The position numbers and the translations under genes were made by a program. Below are positions 23,284-32,453 of a stretch of DNA of 64,000 nt, in pieces. Numbering within the stretch: the stretch's first letter is position 1; every line of letters begins with the position of its first letter. Location: assembly GCA_944385675.1 (NCBI GenBank), contig CALWYD010000046.1, positions 1 to 64,000 on the forward strand, read 5' to 3'. A model generated the notes under the pieces. The model was not told where the DNA came from and searched no databases. It saw only the letters and a list, made by a program, of their open reading frames with translations. The DNA comes from an uncultured Oscillospiraceae bacterium. Lineage in GTDB: Bacteria; Bacillota; Clostridia; Oscillospirales; Oscillospiraceae.

Positions 23284-25131
23284 TTACTGGGCCAGAATTA
23301 CCCGCAGCCGGCCGCCGGCGTTCTCCGCTTTGTCGTACCAGCCTGTAAGGGTAAGCCCCTCCTCCAGAACCTTGGCCAGGGTGGTGTGCTGATAGCTGCC
23401 ATTTTTGTAAAGATAGATAGCTGTCTGTTCAGCTAAGGAATAGCGTCGGGAGCCCGCTTCAAAGTGGCCGTTGACTACTTTGCCTGTCCCGGCGCTGGTG
23501 AGGGAGATGAGGCGATCTGGCTGTTCCAGGCTCCCCTTCAGGCACACCGGCCCTACCTGCACCGGGTAGCGGGTGGTGCTCTGGGGCAGGGCCACCAAAG
23601 TGCCTTCCATGTCCAGCTGGTAGGCGTAATAGTCGGACATGCCCCCTGTCACCGCCTCCTGAATCTGGGTGAGGATGCCGTAGTGGTGCATGTCCCCGGT
23701 GACGTCCTTCAGGATGAGTCGGTCAATCTCCCCGGCGCTGTTTCGGGAGTAGTAGGACACCATGGAGGAGGTGAGGGACACCCCTGCCAGCCGCCCGGGG
23801 TACACGCGCAGACCGTATTCCCCGCTTACGTCCAGAATCTCCGCCTGGGGGGACAGGGGAATGTCCCCCACCCTGGTACCCTGGCCGTCCACCTGGCCGC
23901 TGAGGGAGGCGGAGGACAGCCGGGCCAGGGATACCTCCCCTGTCCCCGATACCAGTACCCGGGCCAGGTCCCCCTCCTTCAGCCCGGAGCAGGGGTAGCG
24001 ATAGCTCTGGCCGTCGGTGGCCAGCAGGGTGGCGGTGGGGGCGGTATAGGTACCTCCGTGGCCGTCGGGGTAGGAGGCGGTTTCCACTGCGGTCACCACC
24101 CCCACCCGCGGGCTGTCCCCAGAGGCGGAGGTGTCAGCTACGGCTGCCACTCCCCCTGTCCGGCCCAGCAGCAGGGTAACGGAGTCTCCAAGACCAAAGC
24201 TGCCCAGGGAAGACAGGTCATAGGCGGCAGAGGCGGTCTCCAGGGCAAAGGTACGCCCGGCCACCGTCACAGAGGCGGGGTTGGCGGCGGAGGGCTCCAG
24301 GGCCTGAATGGTGCCGGTTACTTTGTTTGAGTAGGCCCACACCCACAGGGCTGAGGAGTTGTAGTAGACCACGTCCCAGGGCTGCAGGGCGCCGGAGGAG
24401 GCGGGAGTACCGTCCCGGTAAACTGTGGCCGAGGACAGGGGGAAGGGGAGGGACTGGGCCCAGCCCTCCCCAACCACCACGGGCCCTTCCAGCCGGGCGC
24501 TGAGCAGGGCGACTAAATCCGGCTCTCCCGCCTGATTGAGGGAGTAGCCCAGGGTGGTCAGGTATACTTGCCCATCCTTGGTCTTGGCGGACAGCAGGTT
24601 ATAAAAGAGAAACGCGGCGTCCCGGCGGGTCAGTTCAGTCCCCGGATCGGCAGCGGATACCCCCTCGTCCAGGCCCAGACGGCGGTACAGGACCAGCTGT
24701 CCGGCGGGGTAGGCCCCGGCCACATCGCCGGGACCGTAGCCCAGCAGCTGCAGGGCAACGGTGGCCCCCTCTGCCAGGGTAATGCGACGATTGGGACGGA
24801 AAGTGCCGTCGCTGAAGCCGGACACCAGGCCGGCCCGCACCCCTGCCTCCACATAACCGGAGGCCCAGTGACTCCGGGGGACGTCGGGATAGGGGGAGGT
24901 GGCAGCCTGGACAATGTTCCCGCCGCCGGGCAGAGCCTTGACCGCCATGGTGACAAATTCCGCCCGGGTCACCGGACTGGACAGGTTTAAATTCCCCCTC
25001 TCGTCTCCGGACAGAATACCCAGGGCCTGCACCACCTGGACAGCCTGATCCTGGGAGACGGCTTGTGCGGGCAGAACGGACAGGAGGACAAGACAGACCG
25101 CCAGCAGGGCAGCCTGAATACGGTTTTTCAT
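23284..25131 (-). CDS. S-layer homology domain protein
   Basis: This 615-residue secreted protein has a signal peptide ending near PAQAVSQ. Three SLH-like repeats follow in roughly residues 25-200 (for example SPVTRAEFVTMAVKAL, YPDVPRSHWASGYVEAG and GTFRPNRRITLAEG). A long beta-rich region of unknown function makes up the rest. SLH domains tether proteins to pyruvylated secondary cell-wall polymers. AAAGGAG is eight bases before the ATG at 25131. It lies 48 bases after the ABC permease gene on the same strand, so the efflux operon and this protein may be coexpressed. Confidence 0.85.
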   Translation of the reverse strand: MKNRIQAALLAVCLVLLSVLPAQAVSQDQAVQVVQALGILSGDERGNLNLSSPVTRAEFVTMAVKALPGGGNIVQAATSPYPDVPRSHWASGYVEAGVRAGLVSGFSDGTFRPNRRITLAEGATVALQLLGYGPGDVAGAYPAGQLVLYRRLGLDEGVSAADPGTELTRRDAAFLFYNLLSAKTKDGQVYLTTLGYSLNQAGEPDLVALLSARLEGPVVVGEGWAQSLPFPLSSATVYRDGTPASSGALQPWDVVYYNSSALWVWAYSNKVTGTIQALEPSAANPASVTVAGRTFALETASAAYDLSSLGSFGLGDSVTLLLGRTGGVAAVADTSASGDSPRVGVVTAVETASYPDGHGGTYTAPTATLLATDGQSYRYPCSGLKEGDLARVLVSGTGEVSLARLSSASLSGQVDGQGTRVGDIPLSPQAEILDVSGEYGLRVYPGRLAGVSLTSSMVSYYSRNSAGEIDRLILKDVTGDMHHYGILTQIQEAVTGGMSDYYAYQLDMEGTLVALPQSTTRYPVQVGPVCLKGSLEQPDRLISLTSAGTGKVVNGHFEAGSRRYSLAEQTAIYLYKNGSYQHTTLAKVLEEGLTLTGWYDKAENAGGRLRVILAQ

Positions 25132-25179
25132 GAAAAACACTCCTTTCATGGGAGAGGCGCCAGGCGCCCCGCCGGGCAA

Positions 25180-26415
25180 TCAGTCGTAACGCAGCGCGTC
25201 AATGGGATTGAGCTTGGCCGCCTTGTTGGCGGGCAGGTAACCGAAAAGCACACCGATGCCCACCGATACCCCAAAACTGATGGCCACGGATATCAGGGTG
25301 GGGGTGGCGGAAAAGGAGGCCCCGCCCATTTGGGCAGACAGGGAGGCGCCGATGAGGGAGCCCACTGCGCTGGCCAGCAGGCAGCCAAGGCCAATGCCCA
25401 GCAGACCGCCGATGGCGGAGGTGGTGCCCGCCTCGATGACAAATTGCCTTCGGATGTCCCGGCGTTTAGCCCCCAGGGATTTACGGATACCGATTTCCCG
25501 GGTTCGCTCTGTGACAGAGACCAGCATAATGTTCATAATGCCGATACCTCCCACCAGCAGGGAAATGGCGGCAATGGCCACCAGTACAGCCATAGCGGCC
25601 CCCATCATGGCGTTGATGAGGTTGGCCTGTTCCGCCATGGTCTGGGTGTAAAAGGCGTCTGGGTCCTGGTAAAAGTCCAGGAGCATCCCGTCGATAATCT
25701 CCTTGGCTGGTGCGGCGGTGTCCCCGGAGGTGCTGGTGAACAGGTATACGCCCACAAAGCGGGAGCCGGCCAGCTCCAGGGCGTTTTCATAGGGCAGGTA
25801 AATTTGGTCGTTTGCTCCGCCTTTCTCCATGTTCTCCCCGTTTTGGGCCAGCACACCAATCACAGTGTAGGAGGAGCCGTTGATGGACAGCTGCCTGCCC
25901 AGTGCATCGCCTCCAAAGGCGTCCTGGGCCAGATAGGCCCCGATGACGCACACATTCTGCCGCCGGGCCACATCCAGGTAGGAGAGGAAGCGGCCCTGAG
26001 CCAGGGTGTCCATATTCAGGGTGGTGCCCCGGGCGGCGTTGTAGAATACCTGGCTGACCCCGTAGAGCTTGGTCTTGTCGTACTTGTCGTCTCCGTGGCG
26101 CAACGTAGCGGTGAGGGAGACGTAGGGGGATACGCCGGAGAGTACGTCAGGGTGCTCCTCCACCAGGTCGTACATGGCCTGGGGCTCCAGGTTCATGGTA
26201 GTGCCGTCCCCCCGGCCCCACACATACGTCTGCACCAGGTTGATCCCCAACTTATCCACCTGCTGATTGACCATCCCCTGCACGCCGTTGCCCAGAGCTA
26301 GGATAAGAATGACCGCAGCCACGCCGATGATAATGCCCAACATGGTCAGCAGGGAGCGCATTTTGCTGGCGGTGAGGGATTTCAGCGCCAGACGGAAGGA
26401 CTGTCCGAAGTTCAT
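25180..26415 (-). CDS. MacB/FtsX-type ABC transporter permease
   Basis: This 411-residue permease has an N-terminal helix (SLLTMLGIIIGVAAVILILALG), a large extracytoplasmic MacB-like domain of about 240 residues, and three C-terminal helices with the FtsX-domain signature ERTREIGIRKSLGAKRRDI. It pairs with the ATPase just upstream, whose stop codon overlaps this start (ATGA). With the HlyD-type adaptor it forms a tripartite-like exporter that in Firmicutes typically exports peptides or drugs. The substrate is not evident. It is of normal family length. Confidence 0.93.
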   Translation of the reverse strand: MNFGQSFRLALKSLTASKMRSLLTMLGIIIGVAAVILILALGNGVQGMVNQQVDKLGINLVQTYVWGRGDGTTMNLEPQAMYDLVEEHPDVLSGVSPYVSLTATLRHGDDKYDKTKLYGVSQVFYNAARGTTLNMDTLAQGRFLSYLDVARRQNVCVIGAYLAQDAFGGDALGRQLSINGSSYTVIGVLAQNGENMEKGGANDQIYLPYENALELAGSRFVGVYLFTSTSGDTAAPAKEIIDGMLLDFYQDPDAFYTQTMAEQANLINAMMGAAMAVLVAIAAISLLVGGIGIMNIMLVSVTERTREIGIRKSLGAKRRDIRRQFVIEAGTTSAIGGLLGIGLGCLLASAVGSLIGASLSAQMGGASFSATPTLISVAISFGVSVGIGVLFGYLPANKAAKLNPIDALRYD

Positions 26416-27149
26416 GCCTGCCCCTCCTGTTCCTCCTCGCCGGGGCTCACCACCGCCCTTGGGTCATGGGCATCCCCGTCATAGACAACCTTTCCATCCT
26501 GAAGGCGGATGATCCGATCAGCTTTTACGGCGATGGAATTGTCGTGGGTAATAAGTACTACGGTGTCCCCCTCCCGGTTGAGTTTTTTTAAAAAGGAGAG
26601 CACCTCCCGGCCGGTGCGGGAATCCAGGGCGCCGGTGGGCTCGTCGGCCAGAATGACCGAGGGGGTTCCCGCCAGGGCCCGGGCAATGGATACCCGCTGC
26701 TGCTGACCGCCGGAGAGCTGAGAAGGCAGGTGCCGTCTCTTTTCTGCCAGCCCCACCCGCTCCAGGGCGTCCAACGCCCGGCGGCGGCGCGCTTCGGAGG
26801 GTACTCCCGCGTACAGCAGGGGCAGCTCCACATTTTCCAGCACATTGAGCTTGGGAATGAGGTTATACTGCTGGAAGATAAAACCCAGCATTTTGTTGCG
26901 GATCTCCGCCTGCTGGTCGTCTCCCATGGTAGACACATCCACGCCCCCCAGCAAGTAACTGCCGCTGGTGGGCACATCCAGGCAGCCGATAATGTTCATG
27001 GCGGTGGACTTGCCTGAGCCGGAGGATCCTACAATGGCCACAAACTCCCCCGAATCGATGGACAAGCTTACCCCGTCCAAAGCCCGTACGGTCTCCTCCC
27101 CCATGGGATAGATTTTATAGACGTCCCTTAATTCAATAAGATGTTCCAC
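26412..27149 (-). CDS. MacB/LolD-type ABC transporter ATP-binding protein
   Basis: This 245-residue ATPase powers the adjacent permease. Walker A GSSGSGKST lies at about residues 41-49, the signature LSGGQQQR and Walker B VILADEPTGALD follow in order, and the switch His is in LITHD. The start is GTG at 27149, six bases after the adaptor's stop codon, preceded by a G-rich stretch. Its stop overlaps the permease ATG by four bases. The order adaptor-ATPase-permease is the standard one for these exporters. Confidence 0.95.
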   Translation of the reverse strand: MEHLIELRDVYKIYPMGEETVRALDGVSLSIDSGEFVAIVGSSGSGKSTAMNIIGCLDVPTSGSYLLGGVDVSTMGDDQQAEIRNKMLGFIFQQYNLIPKLNVLENVELPLLYAGVPSEARRRRALDALERVGLAEKRRHLPSQLSGGQQQRVSIARALAGTPSVILADEPTGALDSRTGREVLSFLKKLNREGDTVVLITHDNSIAVKADRIIRLQDGKVVYDGDAHDPRAVVSPGEEEQEGQA

Positions 27150-27155
27150 TGCCTG

Positions 27156-28775
27156 TCAGCCCCCCATCCCCATTTGGCTGCCTGGAAGCTGCAGGGGCAC
27201 CAACACCATGTCTCCCTCTGCCAGACCGGAGGTAATTTCAATGTAGTCCTGATTTCCCCGGCCCAGGGTAACCGGGCGGCGCTCCGCCCGGGTTGGATCA
27301 GCCTGGACGGAACTTCCGGCGGCTCCGTCCCCCTGTGCAGCCACCAGCACGGTGTTGTCGCTGCTGACTGCGGCGACGGGCACGCACAGCACATTCTCCG
27401 CCCGTTCTACGATAACCTTGGCCGATACATTCATCCCCGGGTTAAGGGAGCCGTAGTCCTCCAACAGGATGGTCACCGGATAGGTGGTAAAGCCGTTGGT
27501 GGTGGTACCGTTGATGCTCACCCGATCCACCCTGCCCAGGAAAGTCTCTCCGGGCAGCGCCTCGGCAGTAATCTCTACCTGCTGCCCCGGCTGGATTTGG
27601 CCAATGTTCAGCTCGCTGACATTCATTTCCAGCTTCAGCCCGCTCAGGTCGTACAGTACCGCCAAGGCTCCTCCATCCAGGCTCTGGAGCTTGTCGCCGG
27701 CCTTATAGTTCTTTTCAATCACGGTGCCTGAAATGGGGGCGGTGATGGTGTAATTATCCAGAGCAGCCTGGGCCCGCTGCAGAGAGAGGCGGGCAGTTTC
27801 CAGGTTGATGGAGGCTCCCTCCAAAGCGCTTTGTGTGCTCTGCCCCCCCAGGGTGACCAGGGCGTCTCCCGCTGCCACCTGGCTGCCGGGAGTGACCAGG
27901 ACCTTTGTCACCTCTCCGGAGCCCTGGGCAGTCACGGTCTGCCGGGCGTTGGGGGCGAAGGTACCGCCGCCCGCGCAGGCGATCTCTCCCACTGCGGCGG
28001 TGGCAGAGGTTTGCTCTGTCAGGGCGCCGGGGTTCTGAACCCGCAGTGTTACCTGGCGCACCAGAGCGCCTCCTGCCCCCACCAGGTCGGCGGCAGCCAC
28101 CGCTTCCACTGTGCCCGGGAGCACCTCTCCCGTGCCGGTGATGGTCACCTGGGCGCTCTGGCCCGGGGTCAGGCGCTGGGCGTCGGAGGACTGGAAGGGC
28201 AGGGTAAGCGTCATGGTAGAGGTGTCGGTGATCTCTGCAATGGGGGTACCGGGGGAGACCAGCTGTCCCTTCTCCACCTGGACAGACTGTACCACCCCGG
28301 CGGTGCCGGCCCTGGGGCTCAGTCCGGCGGAGAGCTCATCATAGCTTAGCTGGGCCTGCCGGACGGACAGCTGGGCCTGGCGCAGGGAAGTCTCCGCGTC
28401 TCCGGCATCCAGCCGGTAAAGCAGATCTCCCGCCTGGATTTGATCTCCCACCTCAAATGGGGCCTCCAAAATTTCACCGGTCACCAGGGCCCGCACATCG
28501 TAAGAGGCCACCGGCGTCATGGTACCGGAGCCGTCCACCCAAACGGTCAGATCCTGCAGCTGGGCGGCGGCGGGCTCATAGAGGCCCTGAGCGCCAGCCT
28601 GGCCGGCGGTCCCTCTGGGCCGCAGGATAAACCATCCGACGCCCAGTGCAATCACGGCTAAACCTGCAACCATGCGCTTCCAGTGCCGTCTCTTTGGGGG
28701 CAGCTTCAGCTGCGGCCTTTTCTGTGTCCCGTCCGTTATCTGAGGGTCCTGGATCTTTACCTGCGTCGCATCCAT
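27156..28775 (-). CDS. HlyD/MFP-type periplasmic adaptor subunit
   Basis: This 539-residue protein has a cytosolic basic N-terminus, one transmembrane helix at about 33-50, and an external region with two biotinyl-lipoyl-like halves (EILEAPFEVGDQIQAGDLLYRL and later EVTKVLVTPGSQVAAGDAL) flanking coiled-coil segments and a beta-barrel. It is longer than Gram-negative MFPs because the lipoyl unit seems duplicated. It links the ABC exporter encoded downstream to the cell exterior. AGAAGGAG is close upstream of the ATG. It is the first gene of the operon. Confidence 0.9.
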   Translation of the reverse strand: MDATQVKIQDPQITDGTQKRPQLKLPPKRRHWKRMVAGLAVIALGVGWFILRPRGTAGQAGAQGLYEPAAAQLQDLTVWVDGSGTMTPVASYDVRALVTGEILEAPFEVGDQIQAGDLLYRLDAGDAETSLRQAQLSVRQAQLSYDELSAGLSPRAGTAGVVQSVQVEKGQLVSPGTPIAEITDTSTMTLTLPFQSSDAQRLTPGQSAQVTITGTGEVLPGTVEAVAAADLVGAGGALVRQVTLRVQNPGALTEQTSATAAVGEIACAGGGTFAPNARQTVTAQGSGEVTKVLVTPGSQVAAGDALVTLGGQSTQSALEGASINLETARLSLQRAQAALDNYTITAPISGTVIEKNYKAGDKLQSLDGGALAVLYDLSGLKLEMNVSELNIGQIQPGQQVEITAEALPGETFLGRVDRVSINGTTTNGFTTYPVTILLEDYGSLNPGMNVSAKVIVERAENVLCVPVAAVSSDNTVLVAAQGDGAAGSSVQADPTRAERRPVTLGRGNQDYIEITSGLAEGDMVLVPLQLPGSQMGMGG

Positions 28776-28997
28776 ACTGTGTTCTCCTTCTATCCGTCCT
28801 TTGGCCTGCCCCGTCTCCCGGTGCTCCGATCCCGTGCCTGGAGAGCAGGGACGGCCTGTTGCGGAGTTTATTGTACGGAGGAAATATTAGCACCAATATA
28901 AGGAAAGATAAAAGTTTCATTAAAATTTGTGCTCCCGCCGTGCACGATTACGCTACACCTTCCACCTGGGGGAAAGTCAAGGGGAAAAAGGTCAAAA

Positions 28998-29030
28998 TAT
29001 GGGCGGGCGCCATTAAGGCGCCCGCCCATA
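28998..29030 (-). terminator. Terminator after the HAD phosphatase gene
   Basis: TATGGGCGGGCGCC (28998-29011) pairs perfectly with GGCGCCCGCCCATA (29017-29030). On the minus strand it is followed by TTTTGACC, seven bases past the stop. Confidence 0.85.
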
Positions 29031-29036
29031 AAGAAG

Positions 29037-29828
29037 CTACTCCAGGCATCCCAGGATGGCTTGGACCACCCCGGCCTGGGCATTGGAGGGGACAACCCGG
29101 TGGGCCTTGCGCCGCACCGTCTCAGGGGCATTGCCCATGGCAATGGCCAGGCCCGCCGCCTGGAGCATGGGCAGATCGTTTTCACTGTCCCCCACGGCGG
29201 CACATCGCTCCAGGGGGATGCCGTACCGCCGGGCAATGGAGGCCAGGGCCCGCCCCTTGTCCACGCCCTTGGGAATTACTTCAAAGTCGTGGGCATTAGA
29301 GGAGGTCAGCTCCACCTCCTTTAGGGCGGACAGCTCTGCCAGGGGAGGCGTCCCCCAGTCCCCGTGGATCTTTGTCACCGGAAGCCCCCGATCCCGCATG
29401 TAGGACAAGGGATCCTCCAGTACCAGGGCCTGCCGGTGGAACGCCGGGTAGGGGTAGGTGCGCAGCAGGGACTGCTTGGAGAAGGGATCCAGCAGCACCT
29501 GGCCGCCGGAAAATATGGCGATCTCCAATCCCCGTCCCAGGCAGAGCTTCAGGGCCCGGGAGCCCCAGGGCTCCGGGATGTCCCGACAGGCCAGGATTTG
29601 GTCCGTCTGGGCGTCCCCCAGTGCCGCGCCTCCCAGACAGGAGACTAAATTGTCGCATCCGGCCCGCCGGGCAAAGTCCCCCGCCTCTGTCATGGGCCGG
29701 CCGGTATTCAGTACCACCCGCACCCCTGCCTCCCGGGCCCGGGCAATGGCCTGGGCTGCACCGGGAGTCAGGTCTCCCGCGGGGCTGAGGAGGGTTCCGT
29801 CTAGGTCCAGGGCGATCAGTTCAATCAC
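29037..29828 (-). CDS. Cof-type HAD-IIB phosphatase
   Basis: This 263-residue hydrolase has the HAD nucleophile motif DLDGTL (residues 8-13), motif II in NTGRP, the motif III lysine near KGVDKGRAL, and motif IV GDSENDLPML, with a C2B-type cap between motifs II and III. Cof-type enzymes dephosphorylate sugar phosphates or cofactor intermediates; the substrate cannot be read from sequence. The start is GTG at 29828 with GAGG nine bases upstream. It lies 26 bases after feoAB, possibly in the same transcript. Confidence 0.88.
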   Translation of the reverse strand: MIELIALDLDGTLLSPAGDLTPGAAQAIARAREAGVRVVLNTGRPMTEAGDFARRAGCDNLVSCLGGAALGDAQTDQILACRDIPEPWGSRALKLCLGRGLEIAIFSGGQVLLDPFSKQSLLRTYPYPAFHRQALVLEDPLSYMRDRGLPVTKIHGDWGTPPLAELSALKEVELTSSNAHDFEVIPKGVDKGRALASIARRYGIPLERCAAVGDSENDLPMLQAAGLAIAMGNAPETVRRKAHRVVPSNAQAGVVQAILGCLE

Positions 29829-29854
29829 AGTATCATTCCTCGCATTTCAAAAAC

Positions 29855-32263
29855 TTACAGCAGCAGGCTGCCTACCTGGTAGACCAGCAGGGAGACCACA
29901 TAGGCGCAGCCCAACTGCCAGGCGATAGAGAACCAAGCCCACTTTGGGTGGCCCAGTTCCCGGAACAGAGTGGATACGGCGGCCACACAGGGCACATACA
30001 GCAGCACAAATACCAGCATGGAAAAGGCGGACAGGGGGGTAAAACCGGCCATGGCGGCTGCCACCGCGCCGCTGGAAGCGGTCAGAGAGAAGCCGTAGAA
30101 CATGGACAGGGAAGAGACCACCATCTCCTTGGCAATCAGGCCGGTGAGCAGGGCCACCGCAGCCTGCCAGTGGCCGAAGCCGCAGGGGGCGAAGACCGGG
30201 GCAATGGCCGACCCCAGAGCACCCAGCATGCTCTGGGAGGCGTCCTCCACCATGTGGAGGGAGAAATCAAAGGACTGAAGCAGCCACAAAATCACGGACA
30301 TAAGTAAAATAAGAGTGCCGGCCTTAATGAGGAAACCCCTCACCTTTTGCCACACGTGGGTGAGGATATTGTTCAGAGAGGGCAGGCGGTAAGGGGGCAG
30401 CTCCAATACAAAGGGAGCGGGCTCCCCGGCGAAGAGGGTGTGCTTAAAGAGCAGTCCAGACAAAATGCCCATCCCCATGCCGATGACATACAGCCCAAAG
30501 ACCACCAGCCCTGCCCAGGGGCCGAAGAAGGCGGCAGAGATAAGGCCATACACGGGCAGCTTGGCAGAGCAGGACATAAAGGGCACCAGCAGGATGGTCA
30601 TGCGCCGATCCTTTTCGTTTTCCATGGTGCGGGCCCCCATAATGGCGGGCACCGAGCAGCCAAAGCCCATGAGCATAGGGATAAAGGCCTTGCCGGAGAG
30701 GCCGAAGCGGCGCAGCAGCCGGTCCATAATGAAGGCGGCCCGGGACATGTAGCCCGAATCCTCCAAAAAAGACAGGAAGAAAAAGAGCAGGGCGATCTGA
30801 GGAAGAAAAGTAAGTACGCCCCCCACGCCGCCGATAATGCCGTCCCGCAGAAGGGACACCAGTACCTGGGCCGCTCCTGCCTGAACAAGGGCCTCTCCCA
30901 GCCAGACCCCCAAAGCCCCCATCCCCGCCGCCACCAGGTCGGACAGCCAGGAGCCAAAGGGCCCAAAGGTGATGGCAAACATCACCAACATGGTGCATAA
31001 AAACAGGGGGATGGCCAGCAGACGGTGGGTGACCACCCGGTCAATTTTATCGCTGCGGGTGGGAAGGTCAGCCCGCTTCCCTCGGGTGACAGAGGCGGAT
31101 ACCACCCGCTCAATATACTGATAGCGGCTGTCGGCAATGAGGGTCTCCCGGTCACCCAGATCGCTGGAGCCCTCATATTCCGCGATGATGCCCTCTATCT
31201 TCTGGGCTACGTCCTCTGGAAGATTCAGGGCCTTGGCAACCAGGTCGTCTCCCTCCAGCAGCTTGATGGCTGCCCAGTGGGCGGGCAGGCCGGCGGCATA
31301 GGCGTAGTCATGGAGGAGGGCGCCCATGCGGTGGTGGATGTCGTGGGTGTAGTCGTCATACAGGTCGTCCGGCTCCACCGTACAGCCCAGGTGCATCTGC
31401 CGGTGGGCGGCGTGCAGTAGCTCCTCCAGTCCCGCCCCTGTCTTGGCGGTAATGGGGATCACGGGGATGCCCAGCTCCCGGGTGAGACGTCCCACGTCAA
31501 TCTTATCCCCCCGGGAGGCCACCTCGTCCATAAAGTTCAGGGCCACCACCATGGGACGCTCCAGCTCCAGCAGCTGTACGGTCAGGTACAGGTTGCGCTC
31601 CAGATTGGTGGCGTCCACAATGTCGATGATGCAGTCCGGGGCCTCCTTAATAATAAAATCCCGGGTTACAATTTCCTCCATGGAGTAGGGGGACAGGGAG
31701 TAGATGCCGGGCAGGTCCACCACAGTGAGGCTCTTATCCCCCAGGTGGGCGGTGCCCTCCTTCTTTTCTACTGTCACCCCCGGCCAGTTGCCTACATACT
31801 GGTTGGAGCCGGTAAGGGCATTGAAGAGGGTGGTCTTGCCGCAGTTTGGGTTGCCTGCCAGGGCCACGCGCATGGGGCGGCGGTCGTGGGCGGCGGGGTC
31901 ATAGGCTGCCCGGTGTTCATTCAGCTCGTGTTCGTGGTCCCGAAGCTGCCTGCGGGCCGTCTCCGGGTCAGTGGGCCGGGTCACTGCCTGCCTGCTGCCC
32001 CCGGCCCGCCGAGGCCGCCCGCTGCCCACTGCAATTTCCAGGGCGTCGGCCCGGCGCACTGACAACTCGTACCCCCGCAGACTTACCTCCAGGGGATCCC
32101 CCAGGGGGGCAACCTTCGTTACCTTTACCTGGGTACCGGGAGTCAGCCCCATATCTACCAGCCGGCGCTTCACTGCCCCGGACTGGTTGCCTACTGACAG
32201 GATAATTCCGCTCTGGCCCGGCTGCAGGTCGTTGAGGGTTCTGGTCTGGGCGCCCTGTTCCAT
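29855..32263 (-). CDS. feoB: Ferrous iron transporter, FeoA-FeoB fusion
   Basis: This 802-residue protein imports Fe(II). Residues 1-80 are a complete FeoA SH3-like domain (GQSGIILSVGN, then RRLVDMGLTPGTQV). Residues 81-128 are a charged linker rich in His, Arg and Glu. The FeoB G domain begins near 130 with GNPNCGKTT (137-145), DLPGIYSLSPYS and NFMDE. The core membrane domain with two Gate regions completes it. The fusion puts the accessory subunit in one polypeptide. The ATG at 32263 follows GGGGG. A 17-base-spaced promoter and a palindromic hairpin lie upstream. Confidence 0.95.
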   Translation of the reverse strand: MEQGAQTRTLNDLQPGQSGIILSVGNQSGAVKRRLVDMGLTPGTQVKVTKVAPLGDPLEVSLRGYELSVRRADALEIAVGSGRPRRAGGSRQAVTRPTDPETARRQLRDHEHELNEHRAAYDPAAHDRRPMRVALAGNPNCGKTTLFNALTGSNQYVGNWPGVTVEKKEGTAHLGDKSLTVVDLPGIYSLSPYSMEEIVTRDFIIKEAPDCIIDIVDATNLERNLYLTVQLLELERPMVVALNFMDEVASRGDKIDVGRLTRELGIPVIPITAKTGAGLEELLHAAHRQMHLGCTVEPDDLYDDYTHDIHHRMGALLHDYAYAAGLPAHWAAIKLLEGDDLVAKALNLPEDVAQKIEGIIAEYEGSSDLGDRETLIADSRYQYIERVVSASVTRGKRADLPTRSDKIDRVVTHRLLAIPLFLCTMLVMFAITFGPFGSWLSDLVAAGMGALGVWLGEALVQAGAAQVLVSLLRDGIIGGVGGVLTFLPQIALLFFFLSFLEDSGYMSRAAFIMDRLLRRFGLSGKAFIPMLMGFGCSVPAIMGARTMENEKDRRMTILLVPFMSCSAKLPVYGLISAAFFGPWAGLVVFGLYVIGMGMGILSGLLFKHTLFAGEPAPFVLELPPYRLPSLNNILTHVWQKVRGFLIKAGTLILLMSVILWLLQSFDFSLHMVEDASQSMLGALGSAIAPVFAPCGFGHWQAAVALLTGLIAKEMVVSSLSMFYGFSLTASSGAVAAAMAGFTPLSAFSMLVFVLLYVPCVAAVSTLFRELGHPKWAWFSIAWQLGCAYVVSLLVYQVGSLLL

Positions 32264-32289
32264 TGGACATCCCCCTTTGCACCATCATT

Positions 32290-32309
32290 TTTGCCCCCAG
32301 GAGGGCAAA
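32290..32309. promoter_or_regulatory. Palindrome in the feoAB leader
   Basis: TTTGCCC (32290-32296) and GGGCAAA (32303-32309) form a perfect 7-bp inverted repeat with a six-base centre, between the promoter and start of feoAB. It may be an operator for an iron regulator or an RNA stem. It does not match the Fur or DtxR consensus as I know them. Confidence 0.4.
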
Positions 32310-32321
32310 TCAGCAGAAAAT

Positions 32322-32350
32322 ATTGTAATCGCCTGCAGGGTCTTTTTCAA
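32322..32350 (-). promoter_or_regulatory. Promoter of feoAB
   Basis: On the minus strand TTGAAA (complement of 32345-32350) and TACAAT (complement of 32322-32327) are 17 bases apart. Confidence 0.6.
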
Positions 32351-32404
32351 GTATTTTTCGCACAATCCTGGGGTAAAGTCCGGCGGAAAATCTCCCCAAA
32401 AGGC

Positions 32405-32444
32405 CGAAAAAGGCCCGGGGCACCAGTAAGTGCTCCGGGCCTTG
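32405..32444 (-). terminator. Terminator after pta
   Basis: AAGGCCCGGGGCAC (32410-32423) pairs with GTGCTCCGGGCCTT (32430-32443) with one mismatch; on the minus strand it is followed by TTTTT. Confidence 0.85.
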
Positions 32445-32453
32445 GAGGACTCA

